From NCBI GenBank assembly GCA_022747635.1, contig JAKTNV010000019.1, positions 9,421,001 to 9,485,000 on the forward strand: a DNA stretch of 64,000 bases. The letters are read 5' to 3'. A program made the translations under genes and the position numbers. Below, one piece after another: positions 1 to 8,905 of this stretch. The notes under the pieces are model-generated. The model made no database searches and was not told the DNA's origin. It worked only from the letters and a program-made list of their open reading frames with translations. This stretch comes from Hetaerina americana (Eukaryota; Arthropoda; Insecta; Odonata; Calopterygidae). Positions within the stretch are counted from its first letter, which is position 1. The number at the start of each line of letters is the position of its first letter.

Positions 1-1129
1 TCTCACCTCAGTCGACGAATCGGCCAGGCCAGGAGGATAAACGGAAGGAGGGAGGAAGGGAAGGGAGAAAAAAATTCCGGGGTTGGGAAAGGAAAGGGAA
101 GGGGTAGCGAGCGTAAAGCTTTCCAAGCCTTCCAATTAGGATGGACCACGCCCCTCTTAATAGCCTTCCCCCCTCCTCTCCTTCTCTGTCACACCTCCCC
201 TCCGCACTCTCCTCCACCAAGACTCCCCGTGCCCCCCGGGGGAGACAACCACCACCGCCCACCACCCCCCACCCTCGACCCCTCACCCCATGAGGAGAGG
301 ACTGAAACGGGGTCCTCGGGCTCCTTCCCCGCTACAAAGGAGGCCGAGGGGACCAGACTGCCCAACGCCCCCTTACAATCTAACCTCTGACCCTTAAAAC
401 CCTGCTCCCCTAGCATTCCTTTATTCCTGAGAACCAATTTTCCGCACTGTAGGAACTCGGTTTTCTGGAAAAAATATACTAAACCTTGAAAAAAAAAAAG
501 AAATCAAGTTTTATTCCTGGAAAACCCTTCTTTTACCCTCGTCGTTCCTTTCTTTTCTGTGCTGTAAATGCTTTCTCAAAATAGAGGAAAAGGGAGGAAT
601 AATACACCTCCCTTCTTTATCTTTCCCTCCTCTAGATCAGAAACCTCAAAAGAACCGGACCACTTCCCCGGACGGATCCGACGGGAATTGCCAAAATTGG
701 TCTGAAATCGTTCCATTGGAACCGGACATTGGCAAAATATTTATAAAAGAGCGTGACCTACAAAGTTCATTGGAGAAGAAGTTATTCTACCACTAGGTTT
801 TTGAGCGTTTAACAAACATAACAATTCAACAATCGAGAAACCAGTTGCGGTGAGATATTAGAAAGAGTCAATATCGACACGAAGCACCAAGAATACCGTC
901 ATGAAGATGCATGGCCGTTGACACTCAAGTGTTAAATCTAAAATTCCGTCGATAGACAATTTCATTCGAACAACACTGTGCATATGTGATCGTCATAATA
1001 TGACGAATGTTAGTTCACCGTTAAGAATCCTGGTATTTTTTTTAAAATGGGTGAGTTAAGGTTTAAAGTTTAAACGTTAAGTATATTTTGGATATACTCC
1101 TAAACTAACCACCGCTGCATTACAAAGCC
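1..1129. other. Anonymous non-coding DNA
   Basis: I see no convincing gene here. The first 440 bases are low-complexity C-rich and A/G-rich sequence, and the short open frames in it are compositional. A TATAAAA string at 742-748 lies about 30 bases before a TTCATT-like initiator near 766-771, and a GTGAGA string that could be a splice donor follows at about 851. That is the spacing of an insect core promoter with a short 5' exon, but no coding exon follows, so it is only a weak hint. Confidence 0.4.
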
Positions 1130-1494
1130 CCACCCAACACAACAACACGAGACACCCTCCACGCTATGATCAACCTTTCTTCAATTCCGCATACTTCTTT
1201 CCTTCCCTCAGTATCTCTCGTCCAACATCCCTATTCCATTCCTATCCCTCCCTGGTTCTCCCCTCTATCACCGTCCTCAACATCCCATCACCATTCGAAA
1301 CGCTTTGCTTCCCCTTTTCCCGGCTGCTGTGGATTTCTCCCAACAATGCCCTCTCCTTCTCTTTCACCATACCTACCACTTTCTTTGTTTTTTTTACCAT
1401 CCGTCTGTTTTACCTTTTGCATCCTTCTCCACACCCACACCTCAAAAGCCTCCATCTTATGCTTATCATCCTGCCTCTTTGACCAAACTTCATG
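1130..1494 (-). mobile_element. RTE-like LINE, 3'-end fragment (decayed)
   Basis: The minus strand encodes a decayed version of the C-terminal end of the RTE-like LINE that recurs across the window, with the recognisable run MEAFEVWVWRRMQKV followed by a diverged NEEV-like segment. It aligns by eye with the corresponding part of the copy at 7617-11191. The right side gives way to a SINE-like sequence from about 1505. The left boundary is soft because similarity to the LINE 3' untranslated region fades between 1100 and 1170. No function remains. Confidence 0.6.
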
Positions 1495-1504
1495 ATGAGA
1501 AATG

Positions 1505-1735
1505 CGGTTTATTGACCTGATTATTGGGGTGACTAGTGTCACCCGAGGACCTGGGTTCAAATCCCGTTTATGGCAGGATTTTTCAGAGGAATCCCAATCC
1601 CTATTCGGAGGGCATATGTAGATAATACTTTCAGGGAGCATACCGTCCGTCGGATGCGACGTAAACTAAGGACTTTTTTGCGGCTATTGTTATGAGAACG
1701 CTGATTCCCGCCCCGAGTTTCTTTCCTCATTCCCT
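1505..1735 (+). mobile_element. tRNA-derived SINE (family A), old diverged copy
   Basis: A pol III B-box-like GGGTTCAAATCCC lies at about 1553-1565, followed by TTTTTCAGAGG and then by CCGTCCGTCGGATG (about 1642-1657). The order and spacing match the two younger family A copies at 5496-5805 and 37297-37737, which are in the opposite orientation. The tRNA-like head is badly eroded and I see no target duplication. It abuts the LINE fragment on its left. Confidence 0.6.
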
Positions 1736-1745
1736 CAATTGCTAG

Positions 1746-3205
1746 AAAGTTCATCTCTACCACTCTATCCATCTAATCCTAAATGGTCTATTTTTGTTTG
1801 TTTTTTTACATTTGCTCTAACCGCATGTCGCTTAGGTTCCCCGCGGCGCGCGCGAATGGTTCCGCTCGATTTCAACTCGCCGTCTTCGCCGAACAAAACC
1901 AACCGACGGATCGACTCTGTGAGTGAGTGGGTGTGGCTTTCCTCAAAGATGCCATTCTGAAGATTAAAGAGACGCATTATTTGTCATTTCTTAGAACCCA
2001 ACTTCAGTATGATTGCATGAATCATCCGACGCAAAAAATAGAAACATCCTCAATGTGATGCGGGAAATATCTTAAAGTTGAAAGGCTAGATACTGGGAAG
2101 ATATTCGACGAAACAGACGCACGGAAACATTTTAAATGAACACCTCTTCGGCAGATTGGAAAATGAATGATTTAAATGAATTTTATCTTTTCATTTTAAA
2201 TCACAAATAATATCGTCAAAAAAAAAGAAATCTTCGCTTTTTTCCTTCGCAACTTAGTTTTGAGCCCCAGCAACAGTTGTCACTTCCAAGGTTCTCCCGC
2301 ACACCTTCCAAATGCTAACTACAGAATTAACGCAGCAACAAATTTGACTGCACTCGTTTGATGGTGTGAAGCATTCAATATCGTAAGAGCTTCCACCGAT
2401 TTAATCGCATCCCGGAATGATACTATCGATGATACTTTAAAATTTACGCTGGAAGACACTTTAAGTATTTCTCATTTTAGCACACTGCAGTATAACCCCG
2501 TTTCTAAATAGCTAAGATCGACAAAGAGAAATTGATACGAGTACCCCCGGATGTTAATCCCGACAAGGCAGAAATTTATGTAAATATAAACAATATCTGT
2601 GCCCAATGCGATTCCAATGACGAAATGAAATAGGAAGCACCATCCACTCATAAGAAGGGCAACTCAAGACTAAACTTTGCATTGAAGTTTTTCCACAGAT
2701 ATATTTTCATAATGACAAACTTCAACTACATTTCGCCTGGATCTGTTGACTATATTAGCACTGAAGATTGAAGAAGAGACGAATCTACCCCTATTCCAGT
2801 AGCCTGCAGTCCTCATCTCTGACACTCCCCCTCTCTTCTCTGTAATCTCAGAACCCGGCCCAGCGCCCCATGGTCTCCGGTGTCCCCCTATCCGACAGCC
2901 TTGGGCCAACAAGGACCCCCTACTGAGGAGTGGACGGCCAGTCGGAGAATGAGGCAGGGTAAAATACGCACCCTGGCCGCGTCACGTGGAACACGGGATG
3001 ACGCCGTTTGCTGACGCTTTTTGATATTCGTTTTTCAAGACCGACAGCCGATCTATAAAAATACATTGGAGGGGGGGTGACACCATACCATGGGCAAATA
3101 GTTAAAAAATAAATTTCACACATTAAGCAAAACTTCGCAAGTCGATTATTATCCATCGATTCGATCACATTGACAATATGGTAAACTTGGTCTAACCAAT
3201 ACATT
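1746..3205. other. Anonymous non-coding DNA
   Basis: AT-rich unique-looking sequence with no supported gene. The open frames on either strand are short and look like chance. The right end meets the 3'-truncated minus-strand LINE at about 3206. Confidence 0.4.
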
Positions 3206-5829
3206 TCCTTCCTCCCTTCATCCCGTCCAACATCCCTCTCCTGTTCTTTCCCTTTCCTCTTTTGCCTAACATTCCCCCCTCTATTACACTCTTCAACATC
3301 CAATTTCCGATTAATACGATCTTCATCTATTTTTAATGCCTTCTTAGGATTTCTCCCAAAAATTCCCTGTCCTCGCCCACCATACCAAGTACTTCCTCAT
3401 TTGTTTTCTTCTCGGTCCATTTCACCTTCTCCATTCTTCTCCACACCCACATTTCAAAAGCCTCCAGTCTACGTCTATCCTCCTGCTTCAATGACCACGT
3501 TTCCGCGCCGTACATAGCTACGCTCCATATCAAAGTTTTTACGAGTCTTTTCTTAACATCCTTACTCAAAGTCCCCGTCATCAACTCCCTCCTCCTCGTG
3601 AAAGCCACTTGCCCAAGTCCAATTGTTTTCCATACTTCCCCAATGCTTCAAAGTCCAAAATACTTCAATGACACATACATTTTTCTACCTATTCTGGTAT
3701 TTGCCCTCCTATTTTAATGCTTAGCGTTGCCTTTTTCTTTCTGGAAAACCGCAAAACCTTTGTTTTATTTACATTATTTCTCATCCCACATCTATCGCAG
3801 TGAATTTCTAACTCCTCAGCAATAATTGCAGACCCTTTAATGACTGTGTACATGTTGCGGATTAGGCTCCTGTCTCTCCAATCTAATCCTATTTTCTGCA
3901 ATATACTCATTATTTTTCTTTTTTTCGAAATCTACGAAACAGGCAAATACCTCCTGGATATATTCTATATTCCTCTCTATTAATAATCTCATTGCTGCAA
4001 TGACATCACGCGTATCTATCCCCTTCCCAAACCCAAACTGATCATCCCCTAAGTAGCCATTTGTCCTAGTCTCTACCCTTTTGTTTATGATCCTGAGAAC
4101 AACTTAAGCTGCGTGGGATAACTTATTGCCCTGTAGTCCTCACTTGATGTAGACTTTACCTTTCTCGGAATAGGAACTAAAACTGAATTCACAAAGTCTT
4201 CCGGCCATACAGTCTCTTCCTCCCCCCCCATTTTCCTAAACATTTCAATAGTTCCGCGGGAATGTTATCCACCCCCACGGTCTTATTTAGTTTCATCTCC
4301 CTTAATGCCCTTTCTATCTCATCGTCTAGTATGCCTGGACCTAAGCTATCTTCCTCTACGTGATGTTCCTTACTTTGTTGGTTGAAGTTCTCTGCCATAC
4401 AGTTCTTCTATATATTCCTTCCATCTCCCTTGGATCTTCCCTACACCCACCATTATCTCAGCTGCCTTATCTCTAACTGTTAACATAGATCTCCCTTTCT
4501 TACTTCCCGATAAAGATTTAAATTTGATGTAGAGGACACCGATTTCACCCTTCCTCTGCAAACTTTCCATATCCTCACACTGCGTCTTCCACCATGCTTC
4601 CGTTCTCCAATTTGTTGCCGCCTCAATTTATTGTTAAACTCTTTGTACTTCATTTTGCCTAATTCTGTGTTTATATTCTTCCATATTCTCCGCTCATCCA
4701 TCTTTGTATTCATTTCATCCGTGATCCATGGTTTCCTAGTCCTTTTCGCGTTAATGGTTCCAATAGTGTGTTTTGCGGCTTTCGATAACCCTTTTTTGAT
4801 ACTTTCCCATTTTTCTTCGATAGTACTTAGCTCTTTACCATCCTCCATGATATCCTCTTACGCCTGTTTGTACTCCTTCCTTTTCAAACCATTTAATACT
4901 TCTACATTCCATTTTCTAACTCGCCGCCCCTGCCTTATCTTTTTGAAACGGACGCTACATTTAATACAACTCAATTCTGGTCAGAGTCCGCATCCGCTCC
5001 CGGGAAGCTATGCGAATTGAACACACTGTTCCTAAACCTGTGTCTAACCAGGATATAATCTAGCTGATATCTTTCTGAGTCACCTGGCATTTTCCATATA
5101 TACCTGCGTCTTTTGTGGTGTCTAAACCAAGTGTTAATGATGACTAACCCCTGTCTCTTGCAGAACTAAACTGCTTTCTCCCCGCGGTCATTCCTCGTGC
5201 CTAAACCGTAGTCCCAGACCTCGTCACCATCTCTTCCTTCGGCTACCGTCGCATTCCTATCCCCCATCACTATCAAATATTTCCCTGCAGGAACACACGC
5301 GATTATGTGCTGTAACTGATCGTATATACTATCGACCTCTTTTTCCTTATGGTTGCTCGTTGGCATGTATACCTGAATAATAACCAAGTTCGTCGGTTCT
5401 GCTTTTATCTCTACTAGTAATAATCTATCCGTTACCTGCTCTATGTTGACTACGCTTCTTCCTACCTCTTCATTTAATACTATGACAACCCCTCGTAGTA
5501 GTAGTAGTTTTGAGGGGAGGCGACCGACAGCTAAGGTCATTTGCGCCATAGGGGAAGGACAGGAAAGGATGAAGGGTGGAGAGAAACCCGGCGTCGGCAT
5601 TAGCCTACTCTTTACGAAAGGCGCCAAGGGGTCCGCGGCTTAACGTCCCATCCGACGGACGGCGTACTCACTCAAAGTGCCCTCCACAAAGCACCTCAAG
5701 TAGGGATCGAGATACCTCTGAAAAATATTCAACACCGCCGGGATTTGAACCCGCGCCCTCAGGGTGGGAAGCCAGTACGTTAGCCCCCGCACCATCTCGA
5801 TCCCCCAACCCCTCGTTGGTTCTCGTCCT
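3206..5829 (-). mobile_element. RTE-like non-LTR retrotransposon, copy D (pseudogene)
   Basis: Reading right to left, this copy starts in the endonuclease domain and passes through reverse transcriptase to the C-terminal segment. Recognisable pieces are VVIVLNEEVGRSVVNIEQVT and GDRNATV (endonuclease), RKPWITDEMNTKMDERR (linker) and a decayed reverse transcriptase. The C-terminal part keeps KRLVKTLIWSVAMYGAETWS (about 3510-3560). Multiple frameshifts and stops make it non-functional. Its 5' end is at about 5829, next to a short (TA)n run. Its 3' untranslated region is missing, so the left end is a break rather than the natural LINE end. A family A SINE is nested inside at 5496-5805 with a 10-bp target duplication. 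The LINE sequence resumes on the far side of the SINE, which proves the SINE is the younger insertion. Confidence 0.88.
5496..5805 (-). mobile_element. tRNA-derived SINE (family A), young copy with TSD
   Basis: On the minus strand the element begins with a tRNA-like head. A B box reads GGTTCAAATCCCG, and the preceding arm CTGGCTTCCCACCC resembles a glycine-type anticodon stem-loop. A body of about 230 bp follows, ending in an (ACT)n tail that appears as TAGTAGTAGTAG on the plus strand. The element sits in LINE copy D and is flanked by CAACCCCTCG at 5486-5495 and 5806-5815. It is almost identical by eye to 37297-37737. Being non-coding and pol III derived, it would need a LINE partner to move. 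The open frames it carries are shared by both copies only because the DNA is shared. Confidence 0.88.
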
Positions 5830-5876
5830 GCTATATATATATATATAGAAACAGATATAAGGAACAGATATAAGGA

Positions 5877-6096
5877 ATATACAGAAACAGATATAAGGAA
5901 AAGGCATAGGAACACATATAAAGGACGAACACAATAAAGGTGGGGAAGGTGGAATCGAACGGATCACAAGAGTAAAAATATATCCTTGACCGGGACAAGT
6001 CTCTCGTGATCCGTTCGATTCCGCCTTCCCCACCTTTATTGTGTTCGTCCTTTATATGTGTTCCTATCCCTTTTCCTTATATCTATTTCTGTATAT
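5877..6096. repeat. Near-perfect 96-bp inverted repeat (foldback)
   Basis: Arms at 5877-5972 and 6001-6096 are inverted copies of each other with only a few mismatches, separated by 28 bases. Each arm contains a B-box-like GTTCGATTCCG (in the right arm) or its complement (in the left arm), next to CCTTCCCC. The arms could therefore be two tRNA-like sequences facing each other. The left arm runs into a short repeat of ACAGATATAAGGA units. RNA from this segment would fold into a long hairpin. I see no target duplication and no ribozyme core. Confidence 0.85.
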
Positions 6097-6139
6097 ATGA
6101 GTATTTATTCGCCGTTTGGCGGGATTTCGTGTTTGATTG

Positions 6140-6145
<6 letters not shown>

Positions 6146-6181
<36 letters not shown>
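6146..6181. repeat. (TA)n microsatellite
   Basis: Left half of a (TA)n tract that the mariner at 6182-7512 has split. The TA dinucleotide at 6180-6181 serves as the left target duplication. Confidence 0.9.
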
Positions 6182-6182
<1 letters not shown>

Positions 6183-6208
6183 TACCTTAATCAAAAAGTT
6201 CCCGGAAT
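6182..6208 (+). repeat. mariner left terminal inverted repeat
   Basis: 27 bp beginning CTACCTTAATC and ending CCCGGAAT. It pairs with 7486-7512 with two mismatches. This would be the transposase binding and cleavage site. Confidence 0.93.
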
Positions 6209-6385
6209 AACCACCGTGTGGCGCTCCCATCGTTCCGATTTGAGTTCTGTTTTTTTGTTAAATTGGTACATCTGTTGTTGATATTCCCTTTAAATCTTAG
6301 TGTCATAACTTGACATTTGCAAAAGTTACGTAGCCAAGAGTACATCTATCTCCGTGTGTGTTGGCGATTTTTTACAATTGCAGAA

Positions 6386-7459
6386 ATGGATTTAAATTTG
6401 CAACAACGAACTTGTATTAAATTTTGCGTAAAAAACGGATTTAGTGGCGCACGGACGTTGGAAATGTTGGAAAAGTGTTTCGGCAACGATTCTCTAAAAA
6501 AAACGGTCGTTTACCAGTGGCACGAGCGGTTCAGAAGTGGTCGTGAGTCAATCGAAGATGATGAACGCAGTGGCAGACCATCGACATCGAAAGTCGGTGA
6601 AAAAATTGATAAAGTAAAAGAAATGTTGGTCAATAACCGCAAATTAACCATCAGAGAAATAGCGGAGGACTTGAACATTGCCTATGGATCCGCCCAAGAC
6701 ATTGTGGTTAATGATTTGGGTTTCCGTCGTGTAGCAGCAAAGTTGGTGCCAAGAGACCTCAATTTCATGCAAAAAAGAGACCGTGTTGACGTCGCAAAAG
6801 ACATGATTTGCGAGGCTGAATCCGATCCCACATTCATCAAAAGGATCATTACTGGAGACGAGACGTGGGTTTATGAGTACGACACGCAATCCAGACATCA
6901 GGCAAGTGAATGGCGTTCACCAAATGAGCCGAGACCAAAAAAACCACGTCGTTTTCAGTCAAAAAAGAAGGCAATGCTGACGGTTTTCATGGATTACAAC
7001 GGTGTAGTGCATCATGAATTTTTGCCAGAAGGCCAGACAGTAAACAAAGAGTATTATTTGGGCGTTATGAGACGTTTGCGTGAAGCAATTCGCCGAAAGA
7101 GACCAGAAATGTGGGCAGAAAACTCGTGGATTTTGCACCATGATAACGCACCGTCGCACAGTGCTATCATTATTCGTAATTTTTTGATGAAAAATGCAAC
7201 AAATACCATCCAACAGCCACCGAATTCACCTGATTTGGCTCCCTGTGACTTCTTTCTGTTCAATCGAGTTAAAAAACCATTACGGGGAACGCGTTTTAGC
7301 AGCCGAGAGGAAGTAATGGAAAAATCGCAGGAAGCACTGATGGACATACCGAAAACCGAATATAAAAAATGTTTCGAGGATTGGATCAAGCGCTGGCATA
7401 AGTGTGTTGCAGTCGATGGGGATTACTTTGAAGGGGACAATATAGATTTAGATGAATAA
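6386..7459 (+). CDS. Mariner transposase, intact, DD34D
   Basis: A 357-residue cut-and-paste DNA transposase, the usual mariner length (about 345-360). I chose the ATG at 6386 because MDLNLQQR starts the expected N-terminal helix-turn-helix; the frame is open upstream but without another ATG. Residues 1-110 hold two helix-turn-helix segments (KTVVYQWHERF near 39-49, LTIREIAEDLN near 87-97) that bind the terminal repeats. KLVPRDL (119-125) is the linker motif. The catalytic acid triad is D158 (in TGDETW), D253 (in HHDNAPSH) and D288 (in SPDLAPCD), with exactly 34 residues between the last two: the DD34D signature. The C-terminal motif CVAVDGDYFEG is also typical. There are no frameshifts or stops. 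The protein acts in the nucleus on mariner ends. The subfamily cannot be assigned by eye. Confidence 0.96.
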   Translation: MDLNLQQRTCIKFCVKNGFSGARTLEMLEKCFGNDSLKKTVVYQWHERFRSGRESIEDDERSGRPSTSKVGEKIDKVKEMLVNNRKLTIREIAEDLNIAYGSAQDIVVNDLGFRRVAAKLVPRDLNFMQKRDRVDVAKDMICEAESDPTFIKRIITGDETWVYEYDTQSRHQASEWRSPNEPRPKKPRRFQSKKKAMLTVFMDYNGVVHHEFLPEGQTVNKEYYLGVMRRLREAIRRKRPEMWAENSWILHHDNAPSHSAIIIRNFLMKNATNTIQQPPNSPDLAPCDFFLFNRVKKPLRGTRFSSREEVMEKSQEALMDIPKTEYKKCFEDWIKRWHKCVAVDGDYFEGDNIDLDE

Positions 7460-7485
7460 ACTTGTATTTTTAATTTTCTGAATAA

Positions 7486-7512
7486 ATTCCGGGAAATTTT
7501 TGATCAAGGTAG
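7486..7512 (-). repeat. mariner right terminal inverted repeat
   Basis: The complement of the left repeat, ending GATCAAGGTAG, followed directly by the TA duplication at 7513-7514. Confidence 0.93.
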
Positions 7513-7620
<108 letters not shown>

Positions 7621-8716
7621 CCTACCCGGACTACAACCTTGACGTGGTGGAAGGGCTTGTGCGTTCCTATGACCCCTAGAGCTGTGCTGGCGGGAGTAAT
7701 AATTATTGCTCCTGGTAGGGTCACCCATGCCAGATAGGTCGAAGGTTAGGAGCCAGACGAAAGGTAGTCCACGCAGCGTCTGTTCCTCAGTGAGGCGGCT
7801 GCAATGGCGTCTGACCCCAGTGGGGCGGCCAGTAAGTGATGGTGTCACGTTAAAAACACTATTGAGGAAGGCAACGGGAAACCACCTCAATTATCATTCC
7901 CTAGAAAAATATGATGGACAATAGAGATATTTTGAGTCCTGGCAACCACGGGGCTCGGCCCAATCGGCCGTGTGCCGTGCCCGGCAGCGGGGGAGGCAAG
8001 GCTTCCGAGGTCGTCATCCCACGAAACCCTTGCAAGGGAAAACCGGTAGCAGCAGGACAGAAGACGCAGGAGAAGAAGACAAAATTAGTTAGAATAGGAA
8101 CGTGGAATGTTAGGACAATGATGAGGACAGGGAAATTGGAGAATGTTAAGCGAGAGATGGAAAGGGGAAATAAAGATATTTTAGGTCTATGCGAGGTGAG
8201 ATGGAATGATAGCGGGGATTACTGGAGTGATAAGTATAGAATAATATACAGCGGTGGGGACGAGAGCCAACGAGGGGTTGCCATACTATTAAATGAAGAG
8301 GTAGGAAGAAGCGTAATCAACATAGAGCAGGTAACGGATAGAATACTACTAGTGGAGATAAAAGCAGAACCTACGAACTTAGTTATTATTCAGGTAAACA
8401 TGCCACCGAGCAACCATAAGGAAGAAGAGGTCGATAAGATATACGATCAGTTAGAGGACATGATCGCGTGTGTTCCTGCAGGGAAACATTTGATAGTGAT
8501 GGGGGATTGGAATGCGACGGTAGGCGAAGGAAGAGATGGTGATGAGGTGGGCGACTACGGTTTGGGCACGAGGAATGACCGCGGGGTGAAAGCAGTTGAG
8601 TTCTGCAGGAGACAGGGGTTAGTCATCACCAACACTTGGTTTAGACACCACAAAAGACGCAGGTATACATGGAAAATGCCAGGTGACTCAGGAAGATATC
8701 AGCTAGATTATATCCT

Positions 8717-8905
8717 TTTGTTGTCTCAGGCGTAACTTTGTGGAATTTGCATAACATATTGAAATGTAATGAAATAATTGACTTAGTAATTCCACACACT
8801 TTATTTAAAAAACGTGATGATGACGTTCAACGTCGAAACCTGGGTCGTGTGTTTTTAAATAAAGTGTGTGGAATTACTAAGTCAATTATTTCATTACATT
8901 TCAAT
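8717..8905 (-). mobile_element. 189-bp foldback element FB1 with hammerhead-like core and 12-bp TSD
   Basis: Inserted in LINE copy A. AGATTATATCCT is present at 8705-8716 and again at 8906-8917, and the LINE reads through cleanly if the insert and one repeat are removed (compare copy E near 43865). The insert has a one-sided tail (8717-8757, containing TCTCAGGCGTAAC), then 54-bp perfect inverted arms at 8758-8811 and 8852-8905. A 40-base centre between them carries the ribozyme-like motif. No protein is encoded. The tail resembles those of the elements at 26208-26402, 49238-49350 and 32192-33745, so this is a repeated family. Orientation is given so that the tail is 3'. Confidence 0.85.
8814..8849 (+). 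ncRNA. Hammerhead-ribozyme-like motif in FB1 (degenerate)
   Basis: On the plus strand the centre of FB1 reads GTGATGA, then a 5-bp stem (GACGT/ACGTC) with a TCA loop, then GAAACCTGGGTC. GAAAC, the short ACC/GGT stem and the C just after GGT fit stem III and the cleavage site of a type I hammerhead. The 54-bp arms would act as an extended stem I. Two departures from consensus are visible: the first core base is G instead of C (GTGATGA for CTGANGA), and one extra base precedes stem II. It is therefore probably inactive, and the call is tentative. Confidence 0.5.

Larger units (their letters stand above)
6182..7512 (+). mobile_element. Complete mariner (Tc1/mariner) transposon
   Basis: A 1331-bp element with 27-bp terminal inverted repeats at 6182-6208 and 7486-7512. 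They start CTACCTTAATCAAAAA on the left, and the right end is its complement with two mismatches. TA flanks both sides (6180-6181 and 7513-7514), the standard mariner target duplication. It carries one uninterrupted transposase gene. About 180 bp of 5' sequence and 26 bp after the stop codon separate the gene from the repeats. All structural parts of an autonomous element are present, so it is young and may be active. It is inserted in a (TA)n tract that continues on both sides. Confidence 0.95.

Noticed and set aside
742..851. Core promoter and 5' exon (TATAAAA, initiator-like TTCATT, donor GTGAGA)
   Set aside because: Spacing is plausible, but no coding exon follows within several kilobases.
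5739..5805. Glycine tRNA gene on the minus strand
   Set aside because: The B box and anticodon-like arm are tRNA-like, but the copy has a TSD-bounded SINE body and the same sequence recurs at 37.5 kb.
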